64,000 nucleotides of DNA from Siphonodentalium dalli (GCA_032622095.1 CP136062.1:2602001-2666000), one strand, 5' to 3'. Positions 26,116 through 38,358 are shown, numbered from the stretch's first letter. Notes: generated from the sequence alone by a model not told the origin. Made by a program: numbers and translations.

Positions 26116-27761
26116 GATAGGGAGAAAAGTAGACGAAATTCCATTCTAGGTCGTTCCAGACCGTTCCAGGCTCGGTATCCATACAAATTGAGGCGCGTTT
26201 ACCTGACTGGTGCTATGCTATAAATATAAGGGATGCACTAAAAATAATCGAGCTGAAATCAAGCACAAAGTCGACAGGGATGCGGCCGTGAGAGGGGGTT
26301 GAAGAAAACGGAGAATAAGTAGACGACGATATATCGTCGCCTGGCAAGAAATTGATTTTCCGGCAAACCAAAAACATCCAAAATGATTTTTTTTTCTTTA
26401 AATCGGTTAAGCTAATTGACACGCATGGTAGCACAGACAGGATATTTGCCATGGGATCACAAGAGAGCTCACAACGGGATTTATGTCTCGTAAAAAGGCA
26501 ATTTACATGTTATTACTCAATAATAAAAAACACTCCTAGTCGCCATTCTAATATGTTTAGCACCATATACTTCATTTCCGTCGATTCCATTTGTCACAGG
26601 AGTATTTTCGGTAGGTATGACGAACGGGGCGAATCATCTGACCTGCGTAGGGGAGGGGTTGAAAGATAGGGAGAAAAGTAGACGAAATTCCATTCTAGGT
26701 CGTTCCAGACCGTTCCAGGCTCGGTATCCATACAAATTGAGGCGCGTTTACCTGACTGGTGCTATGCTATCAATATAAGGGATGCACTAGAAATATTCGA
26801 GCTGAAATCAAGCACAAAATTGACAGGGATGCGGCCGTGAGAGGGGGTTGAAGAAAACGGAGAATAAGTAGACTACGATATATCGTCGCCTGGCAAGAAA
26901 TTGATTTTCCGGCAAACCAAAAACATCCAAAATGAATTTTTTTCTTTAAATCGGTTAAGCTAATTGACACGCATGGTAGCACAGACAGGATATTTGTCAT
27001 GGGATCCCAAGAGAGCTCACAACGGGATTTATGTCTCGTAAAAATGCAATTTACATGTTATAACTCAATAATTAAAAACTCCCCTAGTCGCCATTTTAAT
27101 ATGTTTAGCACCATATACTTCATTTCCGTCGATTCCATTTGTCACAGGAGTATTTTCGGTAGGTATGACGAACGGGGCGAATCATCTGACCTGCGTAGGG
27201 GAGGGGTTGAAAGATAGGGAGAAAAGTAGACGAAATTCCATTCTAGGTCGTTCCAGACCGTTCCAGGCTCGGTATCCATACAAATTGAGGCGCGTTTACC
27301 TGACTGGTGCTATGCTATCAATATAAGGGATGCACTAGAAATATTCGAGCTGAAATCAAGCACAAAATTGACAGGGATGCGGCCGTGAGAGGGGGTTGAA
27401 GAAAACGGAGAATAAGTAGACGACGATATGTCGTCGCGTGGCAAGAAATTGATTTTCCGGTAAACCAAAAACACAAAAATGATTTTTTTTGTTTTTGAAA
27501 CGGTTAAGCTAATTGACACGCATGGTAGCACAGACACGATATTTGTCATGGGATCCCAAGAGAGCTCAAAATGGGATTTATGTCTCGTAAAAAGGCAATT
27601 TACATGTTATAACTCAATAATAAAAAACACTCCTAGTCGCCATTCTAATATGTTTAGCACCATATACTTCATTTCCGTCGATTCCATTTGTCACAGGAGT
27701 ATTTTCGGTAGGTATGACGAACGGGGCGAATCATCTGACCTGCGTAGGGGAGAGGTTAAAA
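26116..27761 (+). repeat. Higher-order repeat unit of three 549-bp monomers, copy 1
   Basis: Monomers at 26116, 26665 and 27213 form the types A, B and C. They are matched, private variants included, by 27762-29408. For example, type A alone has 'catgttattactcaa' and 'tttgccatgggatcac', and type C has 'gattttttttgtttttgaaacgg'. The spacing between equivalent bases is 1646-1647 bp. Confidence 0.85.
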
Positions 27762-29408
27762 GATAGGGAGAAAAGTAGACGAAATTCCATTCTAGGTCGT
27801 TCCAGACCGTTCCAGGCTCGGTGTCCATACAAATTGAGGCGCGTTTACCTGAATGGTGCTATGCTATCAATATAAGGGATGCATTAGAAATATTCGAGCT
27901 GAAATCAAGCACAAAATTGACAGGGATGCGGCCGTGAGAGGGGGTTGAAGAAAACGGAGAATAAGTAGACGACGATATATCGTCGCATGGCAAGAAATTG
28001 ATTTTCCGGCAAACCAAAAACATCCAAAATGATTTTTTTTTCTTTAAATCGGTTAAGCTAATTGACACGCATGGTAGCACAGACAGGATATTTGCCATGG
28101 GATCACAAGAGAGCTCACAACGGGATTTATGTCTCGTAAAAAGGCAATTTACATGTTATTACTCAATAATAAAAAACACTCCTAGTCGCCATTCTAATAT
28201 GTTTAGCACCATATACTTCATTTCCGTCGATTCCATTTGTCACAGGAGTATTTTCGGTAGGTATGACGAACGGGGCGAATCATCTGACCTGCGTAGGGGA
28301 GGGGTTGAAAGATAGGGAGAAAAGTAGACGAAATTCCATTCTAGGTCGTTCCAGACCGTTCCAGGATCGGTATCCATACAAATTGAGGCGCGTTTACCTG
28401 ACTGGTGCTATGCTATCAATATAAGGGATGCACTAGAAATATTCGAGCTGAAATCAAGCACAAAATTGACAGGGATGCGGCCGTGAGAGGGGGTTGAAGA
28501 AAACGGAGAATAAGTAGACTACGATATATCGTCGCCTGGCAAGAAATTGATTTTCCGGCAAACCAAAAACATCCAAAATGAATTTTTTTTCTTTAAATCG
28601 GTTAAGCTAATTGACACGCATGGTAGCACAGACAGGATATTTGTCATGGGATCCCAAGAGAGCTCACAACGGGATTTATGTCTCGTAAAAATGCAATTTA
28701 GATGTTATAACTCAATAATTAAAAACTCCCCTAGTCGCCATTTTAATATGTTTAGCACCTTATACTTCATTTCCGTCGATTCCATTTGTCACAGGAGTAT
28801 TTTCGGTAGGTATGACGAACGGGGCGAATCATCTGACCTGCGTAGGGGAGGGGTTGAAAGATAGGGAGAAAAGTAGACGAAATTCCATTCTAGGTCGTTC
28901 CAGACCGTTCCAGGCTCGGTATCCATACAAATTGAGGCGCGTTTACCTGACTGGTGCTATGCTATCAATATAAGGGATGCACTAGAAATATTCGAGCTGA
29001 AATCAAGCACAAAATTGACAGGGATGCGGCCGTGAGAGGGGGTTGAAGAAAACGGAGAATAAGTAGACGACGATATGTCGTCGCGTGGCAAGAAATTGAT
29101 TTTCCGGTAAACCAAAAACACAAAAATGATTTTTTTTGTTTTTGAAACGGTTAAGCTAATTGACACGCATGGTAGCACAGACACGATATTTGTCATGGGA
29201 TCCCAAGAGAGCTCAAAATGGGATTTATGTCTCGTAAAAAGGCAATTTACATGTTATAACTCAATAATAAAAAACACTCCTAGTCGCCATTCTAATATGT
29301 TTAGCACCATATACTTCATTTCCGTCGATTCCATTTGTCACAGGAGTATTTTCGGTAGGTATGACGAACGGGGCGAATCATCTGACCTGCGTAGGGGAGA
29401 GGTTAAAA
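27762..29408 (+). repeat. Higher-order repeat unit of three 549-bp monomers, copy 2
   Basis: This repeats the A-B-C order of 26116-27761 with the same type-specific variants, showing that the last duplication step copied three monomers at once. Flanking monomers at 25568 and 29409 share another private type ('ctcgtacaaaggcaattt'). That implies a still larger duplicated segment or a second unequal exchange. Confidence 0.85.
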
Positions 29409-30494
29409 GATAGGGAGAAAAGTAGACGAAATTCCATTCTAGGTCGTTCCAGACCGTTCCAGGCTCGGTGTCCATACAAATTGAGGCGCGTTTACCTGAA
29501 TGGTGCTATGCTATCAATATAAGGGATGCATTAGAAATATTCGAGCTGAAATCAAGCACAAAATTGACAGGGATGCGGCCGTGAGAGGGGGTTGAAGAAA
29601 ACGGAGAATAAGTAGACGACGATATATCGTCGCCTGGCAAGAAATTGATTTTCCGGCAAACCAAAAACATCCAAAATGATTTTTTTTTCTTTAAATCGGT
29701 TAAGTTAATTGACACGCATGGTAGCACAGACAGGATATTTGTCATGGGATCCCAAGAGAGCTCACAACGGGATTTATGTCTCGTACAAAGGCAATTTACA
29801 TGTTATAACTCAATAATAAAAAACACCCCTAGTCGCCATTTTAATATGTTTAGCACCTTATACTTCATTTCCGTCGGTTCCATTTGTCACAGGAGTATTT
29901 TCGGTAGGTATGACGAACGGGGCGAATCATCTGACCTGCGTAGGGGAGGGGTTGAAAGATAGAGAGAAAAGTAGACGAAATTCCATTCTAGGTCGTTCCA
30001 GACCGTTCCAGGCTCGGTATCCATACAAATTGAGGCGCGTTTACCTGACTGGTGCTATGCTATCAATATAAGGGATGCACTAGAAATATTCGAGCTGAAA
30101 TCAAGCACAAAATCGACAGGGATGCGGCCGTGAGAGGGGGTTGAAGAAAACGGAGAATAAGTAGACTACGATATATCGTCGCCTGGCAAGAAATTGATTT
30201 TCCGGCAAACCAAAAACATCCAAAATAATTTTTTTTCTTTAAATCGGTTAAGCTAATTGACACGCATGGTAGCACAGACAGGATAATTGTCATGGGATCC
30301 CAAGAGAGCTCACAGCGGGATTTATGTCACGTAAAAAGGCAACTTACCTGTTATAACTCAATAATAAAAAACACCCCTAGTCGCCATTTTAATATGTTTA
30401 GCACCATATTCTTCGGTTCCATTTGTCACAGGAGTATTTTCGGTAGGTATGACGAACGAGGCGAATCATCTGATATGCGTTGGGGAGGGGTTGA

Positions 30495-31934
30495 TACCCC
30501 CGGGGTGATGGGTGGTATCGGGGTGTTCATATGGGGGTATTTTGGGAAAGCCGAAATCCTTACCGTTCTCAAAAATGGTCCATACTCCATGTTCACCCCC
30601 TTGGGTGGAACCCCCTCGGGTTGATGCGTCGGGGGTCGGCGTATTTCTAGGGGTATTTGGTGAGGGCCACCCACACATGCCATGAAATCGGTCTTAATTC
30701 TTACCGTGGCACCCCTGGTGTGATATGTGGGGTCGGGGTGTTTCTATGTGGTATTTGGGGTGGACCCCCCCCCTGTGAAGTCGAATCGGTAGAAAACCTT
30801 ACTCTTTTCGAAAATGGCCCATACCCTATTTTCCCATCTCGGGGTGGCACCCCAGCGGATGTGTGGCGTCGGGGTGTTACTAGTGATATTTCGGGTGGGC
30901 CACCCAAATCGGTCGAAATTCTAACTATTCTCGAAAATGGTCCATACCCCATGTTCACCCACGGGTGTCACCCTCTGGTGTTGTTGTATTTGGGTCGTGG
31001 TGTCGGAGGTGATGGGTGTGGGTCGGAGTGTTCTAAAGGGTATTTGGGGCGGGCCACCCAACCATTTCGGTCGAAATCATTACCGTTCTCGAAAATGGTC
31101 CATACCCAATTTTCACCCCCTCGGGTGATAGGGGGGATCGGGATGTTTCTTTGCGGTATTTGGGACGGGGCCCCACCCATGCCGTCGAATCAGTCGAAAT
31201 CCTTACATTTCTCTAAAATGGTCCAATCCAAATGTTCACATCCTCGGGATGGCACTCCCGGATGTGATGGGTGTGGATCGGAGTGTTTCTAAAGGGTATT
31301 TTGGGCGGCCACCAAACCATTCCGTCAAATCGGTCGAAATCATCACCGTTCTCGAAAATGGTCCATACCCCATTTTCACACCCTCGGGGACGCACCACCG
31401 TGGTGATGGTGTGGTCGGGGTGTTTCTAGGGGGTATTTGGGGCGGGTCACGCACCCATGCCGTCAAATCGGTCGAAATCTTTACCGTTCTCGAAATGGTC
31501 CATTCCCCATGCTTACCCCCTCAGATGGCACCCTCGGTGGTGATGGGCGAGGGTCGGTGTGTTTCTAGGGGCATTTGGGGTGGGCCACCCAACCGTGTCG
31601 TCAAATCGGTCGTAATCGTTACCGTTCGTGAAAATGGTCCATAACCCATTTTCACCCCTCGGTGGCACCCACCGGAGCTGGTGGTTGGGTCGAGGTGTTT
31701 CTAGGGGATATTTGGGGCGGGCCACCCATCCATGTCGACAAATCGGTCGAAATCCTTGCCTTTCTCGAAAATGGTCCATACCCCATGTTCACCCACTAGG
31801 GTTGACACCCTGGAGAGGATTGGTGTGGGTCGGAGTGTTTCTAAAGGGTATTTTGGGCGGCCACCCAACCATTTCATCAAATCGGTCGATATCATTACCG
31901 TTCTCGAAAATGGTCCATACCCCATTTTCACGAT
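30495..31934 (+). repeat. ~140-bp G-rich minisatellite, block 1
   Basis: About ten diverged copies of a unit whose landmarks in order are GGGTGATGGGTGGGG, TCGGGGTGTTTCTA, GTATTTGGGGCGGGCCACCC, GTCAAATCGGTCGAAATC, ACCGTTCTCGAAAATGG, CCATACCCCATTTTCACC and CGGGGTGGCACCCC. Copies differ by many substitutions and small indels, so the block is older or less homogenised than the large satellites. Almost all frames lack stops, giving spurious open frames such as 211 aa at 30657-31292. Confidence 0.92.
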
Positions 31935-32172
31935 GGGTCAATTACACAAAAGTTGTTCTCAGATCATTGAAATTAACGATCTGTATCAGTACCATAAACA
32001 TGTTAACAATGAACGCTCTTTATAGCTTTGTGTTGATCTCGACTGTTCTAAATTATATACCTTGAATATGACGTTCGTGTATGGCAGATACAGTCCGTAT
32101 AACAGTATTTTCGTGTATGTACACCAATTGTGATCACAGGAAGCTAGTCAGAATATGTGACTAATATCGGCG
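31935..32172 (+). repeat. Family D dispersed repeat, fragment 1
   Basis: AT-rich sequence interrupting the minisatellite. Its landmarks ('aacgctctttat', 'gttgatctcgactgttctaa', 'gtatggcagatacagtcc', 'gatcacaggaagctagtcag') recur in the same order at 34665-34893, 45823-46030 and, more diverged, 46486-46620. This is an interspersed repeat of unknown class; no ends or coding capacity are seen in this copy. Confidence 0.8.
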
Positions 32173-33655
32173 GCGTTCTGACGTTTGGTCGCGTGTTTCT
32201 TTGGGGTACTTGGGGCGCCCCCCCCCACCCATGCCGTCAAATCGGTAGAAATCTTTACCTTTTTCGAAAATGGTCCAAACCCCATGTTCACCCCCTTAGG
32301 TTGGCACCCTCGGAGGTGTTGGGTGTGGGTCGGAGTGCTTCTAAAGGGTATTTGTGGCGGGCCACCCAACCATTCCATCAAATCGGTCGAAATAATTACC
32401 GTTTTCGAAAATTGTCCATACCCCATTTTGACCCTCGGGGACGCACCCCCGTGGGTGATGGGTGGGGTCGGGGTGTTCCTAGGGGGTACTTGGGGCGGAT
32501 CACGCACCCATGCCGTCAAATAGGTCGAAATCTTTACCGTTCTCGAACGAAATGGTCCATTCCCCATTTTCACCCCCTCGGGTGGCACCCTCGGTGGTGA
32601 TGGTGAGGGTCGGTGTGTTTCTAGGGTGGGCCACCTAACCATGTCGTCAAATCGGTCGAAATCCTTACCGTTCTTGAAAATGGTTCATACCCCATTTTCA
32701 CCCCTTCGGGTGTTTCTAGAGGGTATTTGGGCCGTCAAATCGGTCAAAATCTTTACTTCTCTCGAAAATGGTCCATACCCTTACCTTGGGTGACACACGG
32801 CGGGTGTGATGGGTGGGGGGGGGGTCGGGTGTTTCTATGAGGTATTTCGGGCGGGCATCCCACCCATGCCGTCAAATCGGGGTGGCACCCCCAGGAGGTG
32901 TTGGATGGGGGTCGGCTGTTTCTAAGTGGTCCTTACCGTTCTCTAAAATGGTCCATACCTAATTTCACCCCGTTGGGGTGGCACCCCCCGGGGTGATAGG
33001 TGGCGGTCGGGGTGTTTATTTGTGATGTTTTGGGCGGTCGAAATCCTTACAGTTCTAGAAAATGGTCCATACCCCATTAAAATGGTCCAAGGGTGTACTT
33101 GGGGTGGGCATCCAACCACCCACCCATGTCTTCAAATTAGCCTAAATCATTACCGTTCTCGAAAATGGTCGATACCCAATTTTCACACCGTCGGGGTGGC
33201 ACCCCGGGGTAATAGGTGGGAGTCGGGCTGTTTCTATATGGTATTTGGGGCGGGCCACACATGCATGCCCTCAAATTGGTGGAAATCCTTACCGTTCTTG
33301 AAAATTGTTCTTACCCCATTATCACCCCTCGGGATGGCACCCCTGGGTGATGGGTGGGTGATCGGAGTGTTTATAGGGGTATTTGGGGCCGGCCACCAAA
33401 TCGGTCGAAATTCTTACCGTTCTCTATAATGGTCCATTCCCAATTTTCACCCCCCTCGGGTTGCCCGGGGTGATGGATGAGTGGGGGTGTCAGGTGTTTA
33501 TATGAGCTATTTAGGGGCCACCCACCCATGTCATCAAATCGGTCGAAATCCCTATGGTTCTCGAAAATGATCTATACCCCCATGGTCACCCCTAGTGGTG
33601 CGTGGGAGGATCGCGGTGTTCATATTCGGTATTTGGGGCGGGCCACCCACCGACC
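32173..33655 (+). repeat. ~140-bp G-rich minisatellite, block 2
   Basis: About ten copies of the same unit as block 1, several of them internally shortened (32700-33120 has fused and truncated copies). Two examples of four closely spaced G runs are visible, the clearest at 32453-32473. Confidence 0.9.
32453..32473 (+). other. Potential G-quadruplex motif in minisatellite
   Basis: Four G runs of three or more separated by loops of 4, 1 and 2 bases fit the usual quadruplex pattern. Similar strings recur in many monomers, for example 38103-38123, 39409-39430 and 42347-42368. This is a sequence-pattern match only. Confidence 0.7.
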
Positions 33656-33905
33656 TTATCAAATATGTCTTGGGAGAGACAGAAAGAAGTATATATGGAT
33701 GCATTTGATAGAGTTTGAGATGATAGAGTGGGCTTTGAATTGTCATCGGCTTCGTAATATGATTTATAATATTTAAGTCGATTTTAGTTTGATTATACAG
33801 TCCCGGATCGACTATGGAAGTCCATCAAATGCGCCTATCGTGGCGATGTAAGGCCAGAACGAAAATGGAAGTTTACATACCCTAACACATTTGTCTTGGT
33901 GAGAG
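33656..33905 (+). repeat. 485-bp family, isolated fragment
   Basis: It contains landmarks of the 485-bp tandem family: 'gagagacagaaagaagtata', 'gattatacagtcccggatcg' (about 33794), 'aatgcgcctatcgtggcgat' and 'gtcttggtgagagacgcaaa'. It lies between two minisatellite blocks, about 1.7 kb upstream of the main 485-bp array. It is more diverged than the arrayed copies. Confidence 0.8.
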
Positions 33906-34530
33906 ACGCAAATTGGTTGAAAGCCTTACCTTTCTCGAACCTGGTCCATACCCCAGTTTAACCCCCGAGTGTGGTGGATGGAGGTTCGTGTATTTCTATG
34001 GGGGTATTTGGTGTGGGCCCCCCACCCATGCCGTCAACTCGGTCGATATCACTACTGTTCTCGAAAATGGTCCATAACCCATTGTTACCCCCATCGGGGT
34101 GGCAACCCTGTGGGTGATGGTGGGGGTTGGGGTGTTTCTAGGTGGTGTTTGGGGCCGGCTACTAACCCAAGCAGTCAAATCGGTCGATACCACCAATGTT
34201 CTCGAAGATGGTCCATACCCCATTTCCACCCCCTCTGGGTGATCGGTGGGGGTCGGGTTGTTTCTGTGGGCTATTTGGGGTGGGCCACCCACCATGGCGT
34301 CAAATCGATCAAATTCTTGCCTTTCTCGAAAATGGTGCTTACTCGATTTTAACCCCCTGGGGGTGATGGGTGGAGATCGGGGTGTTTCTATGGAGTATTT
34401 TGGAGGGCCACCCACCTATGCCGTCAAATCGGTTGAAATCCTGACCTTTCTCGAAACTTGTCCATACCCAAGTTTAACCCCATCGGGTGGTACACCCCGT
34501 GTGTGAGGGATGGGGGTTAGGGTGTTAGTC
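33906..34530 (+). repeat. ~140-bp G-rich minisatellite, block 3
   Basis: Four to five copies with the standard landmarks. The block begins in a copy variant ending 'cccagtttaacccccgag' that is typical of the minisatellite segment embedded in the 485-bp family, and ends at about 34530 where AT-rich sequence starts. Confidence 0.88.
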
Positions 34531-35261
34531 GGATATCAAATTTGTCAGAAATGGATTCATTGACTGTCCCAGAAAGACTATGGAAGTCAAATGTTAGTTT
34601 TAAGATGCGTGGGGCTGTTGGTGGGATTTGATGCCTTGGGTCTAGCTACATGACCAATGTTGTTCTCAGATCTTTGCAATTAACGCTCTGTATCCATACC
34701 ATAAACAAGTTAACAGTTAACGCTCTTTATTAATTCGTGTTGAGCTCGACTTTTCTAAATTCGATATCTTGAATTTGCAGTTCGTGTATGGTAGATACAG
34801 TCCTTATAGCAGTATTTCGTGTATTTATAGCAGTTTTGATCACATGAAGATAGTCAGAATACGTGACTAATATATAGGTGGCGTTTTGATCATACACTTA
34901 TGACACTTTTATCCAACTGAAATGTGACATGTTCATCGGTGTGACGTTCATACAATATCACCGACAACTTTATATACACGGTTTCAACTGAATTTTTCCA
35001 TCGATTTTGGGAAACGTGAGCATGAGATATTATAATTAATGCTATTCCGCGGCTTAATTAGCAAATTATATACTAAGGGATTAGTTAATGTATTTGATTT
35101 AGTGTGACGCTGATCCCCAGGGCATAGTGGCACGCGCATCGTCATGGGGCCAGCCATCAACACCCTCTGATTTCACTAAATCGTACAATTAAGGAACTTT
35201 TACATCGGAAGTCGTTCTATATCGCCGGTATTGTGATGGTTCTTGCCTGATATGTTACGGC
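34531..35261 (+). repeat. Family D dispersed repeat, longest copy
   Basis: From about 34665 the sequence follows the other family D copies and extends further: 'tgacatgttcatcggtgtga', 'ccatcgattttgggaaacg', 'ccgcggcttaattagc', 'aagggattagttaatgtatt' and 'gatccccagggcatagtggc', ending near 'ctaaatcgtacaa' at 35190. The second half matches 45140-45400 closely. 34531-34664 and 35191-35261 are flanking AT-rich sequence without recognised features. No open frame of note is present. Confidence 0.8.
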
Positions 35262-35605
35262 AAGGGTGGGGTCGGGGTGTTTCTCTGGAGTATTTGGGAG
35301 GGCCATGCACCCATGCCGTTAAATCGGTTGAAACCCTTAGCTTTCTCGAAACTGGTCCATACCCCATGTTTACCCCCTCGGGTGGCACCCCCGGGGTGAT
35401 GGATGGGTGGAGTGTCGGGGTGTTTATTTGGGGCCACCCACCCATCCAGTAAAATCGGTCGAAACCCCTACGGTTCTTGAAAATGGTCTATACCCAATGT
35501 TCACCCCCTCGGGGTAGCACCCGCGTGGTGAAAGGTGAAAGGTGGGGGATCGTGGTGTTTCTATGGGGTATTTCGGGCGGGCCACCCACCAGCCTTATAA
35601 AATTT
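35262..35605 (+). repeat. ~140-bp minisatellite, block 4, duplicated in block 5
   Basis: About 2.5 minisatellite copies. The stretch 35262-35512 is matched base for base at 38108-38358 apart from three mismatches that I can see, at a constant offset of 2846 bp. This is far closer than ordinary minisatellite copies are to each other, so it is a recent segmental duplication. Confidence 0.9.
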
Positions 35606-37415
35606 GTCTTGGGGAGAGACAGAAAGAAGTATATATATGCATTCATTTGATAGCGTTTGAGATGATAGAGTGGGTTTTGAATTGTCCTCGGTTTAGGGGC
35701 ACCATTAGGAACCATTTGTTTGACCATATTTGGTCTTATTCCAAAAACATTGGGCGACGGTCATCATAATGTTTTAGTGGTCAGATGTGAATTGGCCGAA
35801 GGGCCCTATTGTAACAATTTGACATAAATTTGTCTATCGAAAACATATCCTATACTAACACTTCGAATGACTTCCTGTGTTTGTTGGTCCCAAAAATAAA
35901 AAGATCCCACAAAAATTCAACTTCGTAATAATAATGACTTATAATATTTAAGTCGATTTGAGTTTGATTATACAGTCCCGGATCGACTATGGAAGTTCAA
36001 CAAATGCGCCAATCGTGGCGATGAAAGGCCAGAACGGAAATGGAAGTTGCCATACCTTAACATATTTGTCTTGCTGAGAGACGCAAATGTGAATTGGCCG
36101 AAGGGCCCTATTGTAACATTTTGACATAAATTTTTCTTTCGAAAACATATCCTATACTAACACTTCGAATGACTTCCTGTGTTTGTTGGTCCCAAAAATA
36201 AAAAGATCCCACAAAAATTCAACTTCGTAATAATAATGACTTATAATATTTAAGTCGATTTGAGTTTGATTATACAGTCCCGGATCGACTATGGAAGTTC
36301 AACAAATGCGCCAATCGTGGCGATGAAAGGCCAGAACGAAAATGGAAGTTGCCATACCTTAACATATTTGTCTTGGTGAGAGACGCAAATCGGTTGAAAT
36401 CCTTACCTTTCTCGAAACTGGTCCATACCCCAGTTTAACCCACTCGGGTGCGTTGGTGGTTTTGAATTGTCCTCGACTTAGTGGCACCATAAGGAACCAT
36501 TTGTGTGACCATATTTGGTCTTATTCGAAAAACATTGGGCGACGGTCGTCATATTGTGTTTTAGTGGTCAGATTTGAATTGGCCGAAGGGCCCTATTGTA
36601 ATATTTTGACATAAATTGGTCTTTCGAAAAGATATCCTATACTAACACTTCGAATGATTTCCTGTGTTGGTTGGTCCCAAAAATAAAAAGATCCCACAAA
36701 AATTCAACTTCGTAATAATAATGACTTATAATATGTAAGTCGATTTGAGTTTGATTATACAGTCCCGGATCGACTATGGAAGTTCAACAAATGCGCCAAT
36801 CGTGGCGATGAAAGGCCAGAACGAAAATGGAAGTTGCCATACCTTAACATATTTGTCTTGATGAGAGACGCAAATCGGTTGAAATCCTTACCTTTCTCGA
36901 AACTGGTCCATACCCCAGTTTAACCCACTCGGGTGCGTTGGTGGTTTTGAATTGTCCTCGACTTAGTGGCACCATAAGGAACCATTTGTGTGACCATATT
37001 TGGTCTTATTCGAAAAACATTGGGCGACGGTCGTCATATTGTGTTTTAGTGGTCAGATGTGAATTGGCAGAAGGGCCCTATTGTAATATTTTGACATAAA
37101 TTGGTCTTTCGAAAAGATATCCTATACTAACACTTCGAATGATTTCCTGTGTTGGTTGGTCCCAAAAATAAAAAGATCCCACAAAAATTCAACTTCGTAA
37201 TAATAATGACTTATAATATGTAAGTCGATTTGAGTTTGATTATACAGTCCCGGATCGACTATGGAAGTTCACCAAATGCGCCAATCGTGGCGATGAAAGG
37301 CCAGAATGAAAATGGAAGTTGCCATACCTTAACATATTTGTCTTGGTGAGAGACGCAAATCGGTTGAAATCCTTACCTTTCTCGAAACTGGTCCATACCC
37401 CAGTTTATCCCACTC
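35606..37415 (+). repeat. ~485-bp tandem family, first array
   Basis: The marker 'gattatacagtcccggatcg' occurs at 35965, 36268, 36753 and 37238, giving one short (303 bp) and two full (485 bp) steps. A unit carries 'gaattggccgaagggcccta', 'ttcctgtgttggttggtccc', 'ccaatcgtggcgatgaaagg' and 'gagagacgcaaatcggttga', and then about 60 bp homologous to the 140-bp minisatellite ('ccttacctttctcgaaactg', 'ccccagtttaacccactcgg'). The short first step lacks that minisatellite-like part and the following ~120 bp. No coding sequence is recognised. Confidence 0.93.
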
Positions 37416-38358
37416 GGTGGCACACCCCGAGGGTGGTGGATGGGGGTTCGGGTGTTTCTATGGGTTATTTGGGGTGGTCCACCCACACAAGCCGTCAAAT
37501 CGGTCGAAATCCCTACGGTTTTCGAAAAGGGTCCATACCACATTTTCACCCCTCGGGGTGGCACACCCGGGGTGATGGATGGGTGTCGGGTGTCGGTGTG
37601 TTTATATGAGGTATTTGGGGCCACCCACCCATGCCGTCAAATCGGTCGAAATCATTACCGTTCTCGGAAATAGTTTATACCCCATTTCACCCCTTCGGGT
37701 GGCACCACTCTGGGTGTTTGGGCAGGGATTGGGGTGTTTCTGGGAGGTATATGTGACGGGCCACACACCCACGCCGTCAAATCGGTCCAAATCTTTACCG
37801 TTCTCGATAATGGTCCATACCCTGAAGTGGTTGGAAGGGAGTCGGTTGTTTACAGGGAGTATTTGGGACAGGCCACCCACCCATCCGTCAAATCGGTCGA
37901 AATCCCTACTGTTCTCGAAAATGGTCCATACCCAATTGTTACCCCTCGGGGTGGCACCCCCGTGGGTAATGGTGTGGGTTGGGGAGTTTCTATGTGGTAT
38001 TTGGGGCGGGCCACCCACCCATGCAGTCAAATCGGTCGAAACCCCTACGGTTCTCGAAGATGATCCTTATTCCATTTTCACTCACTTGGGGTAGCACCCC
38101 GTGGGTGAAGGGTGGGGTCGGGGTGTTTCTCTGGAGTATTTGGGAGGGCCATGCACCCATGCCGTTAAATCGGTTGAAACCCTTAGCTTTCTCGAAACTG
38201 GTCCATACCCCATGTTTACCCCCTCGGGTGGCACCCCCGGGGTGATGGATGGGTGGGGTGTCGGGGTGTTTATTTGGGGCCACCCACCCATCCAGTCAAA
38301 TCGGTCGAAACCACTACGGTTCTTGAAAATGGTCTATACCCAATGTTCACCCCCTCGG
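37416..38358 (+). repeat. ~140-bp minisatellite, block 5, nested inside the 485-bp array
   Basis: About seven minisatellite copies begin within the minisatellite-like part of a 485-bp unit, at 'cccactcggtggcacacccc' (about 37410). They end at 'cccctcggtcttattcc' (38350-38366), where 485-bp sequence resumes. The block therefore looks like an expansion, or an exchange with another block, exactly at the homologous segment. Its last 251 bp duplicate 35262-35512. Confidence 0.9.

Larger units (their letters stand above)
23380..30494 (+). repeat. 549-bp satellite, about 13 monomers with three-monomer higher-order pattern
   Basis: Using 'gatagggagaaaagtagacg' as the unit start, monomers begin at 23931, 24480, 25019, 25568, 26116, 26665, 27213, 27762, 28311, 28860, 29409 and 29958, preceded by a diverged copy from about 23380. 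Lengths are 548-549 bp, except 539 for the copy at 24480, which lacks one 'agaccgttcc' block, and a shorter last one. Each carries 'gatgcggccgtgagaggggg', a short palindrome around CGACGATATATCGTCG, a T run of variable length and a ~72-105 aa open frame on the plus strand. That frame resembles no family I know. The array ends inside 'ggggaggggttga', which is similar to the G-rich minisatellite that follows. Confidence 0.95.

Noticed and set aside
30657-31292. 211-aa frame as a real Pro/Gly-rich protein
   Set aside because: It consists of minisatellite translated through successive frames. Equivalent frames exist on the other strand and in the other phases.
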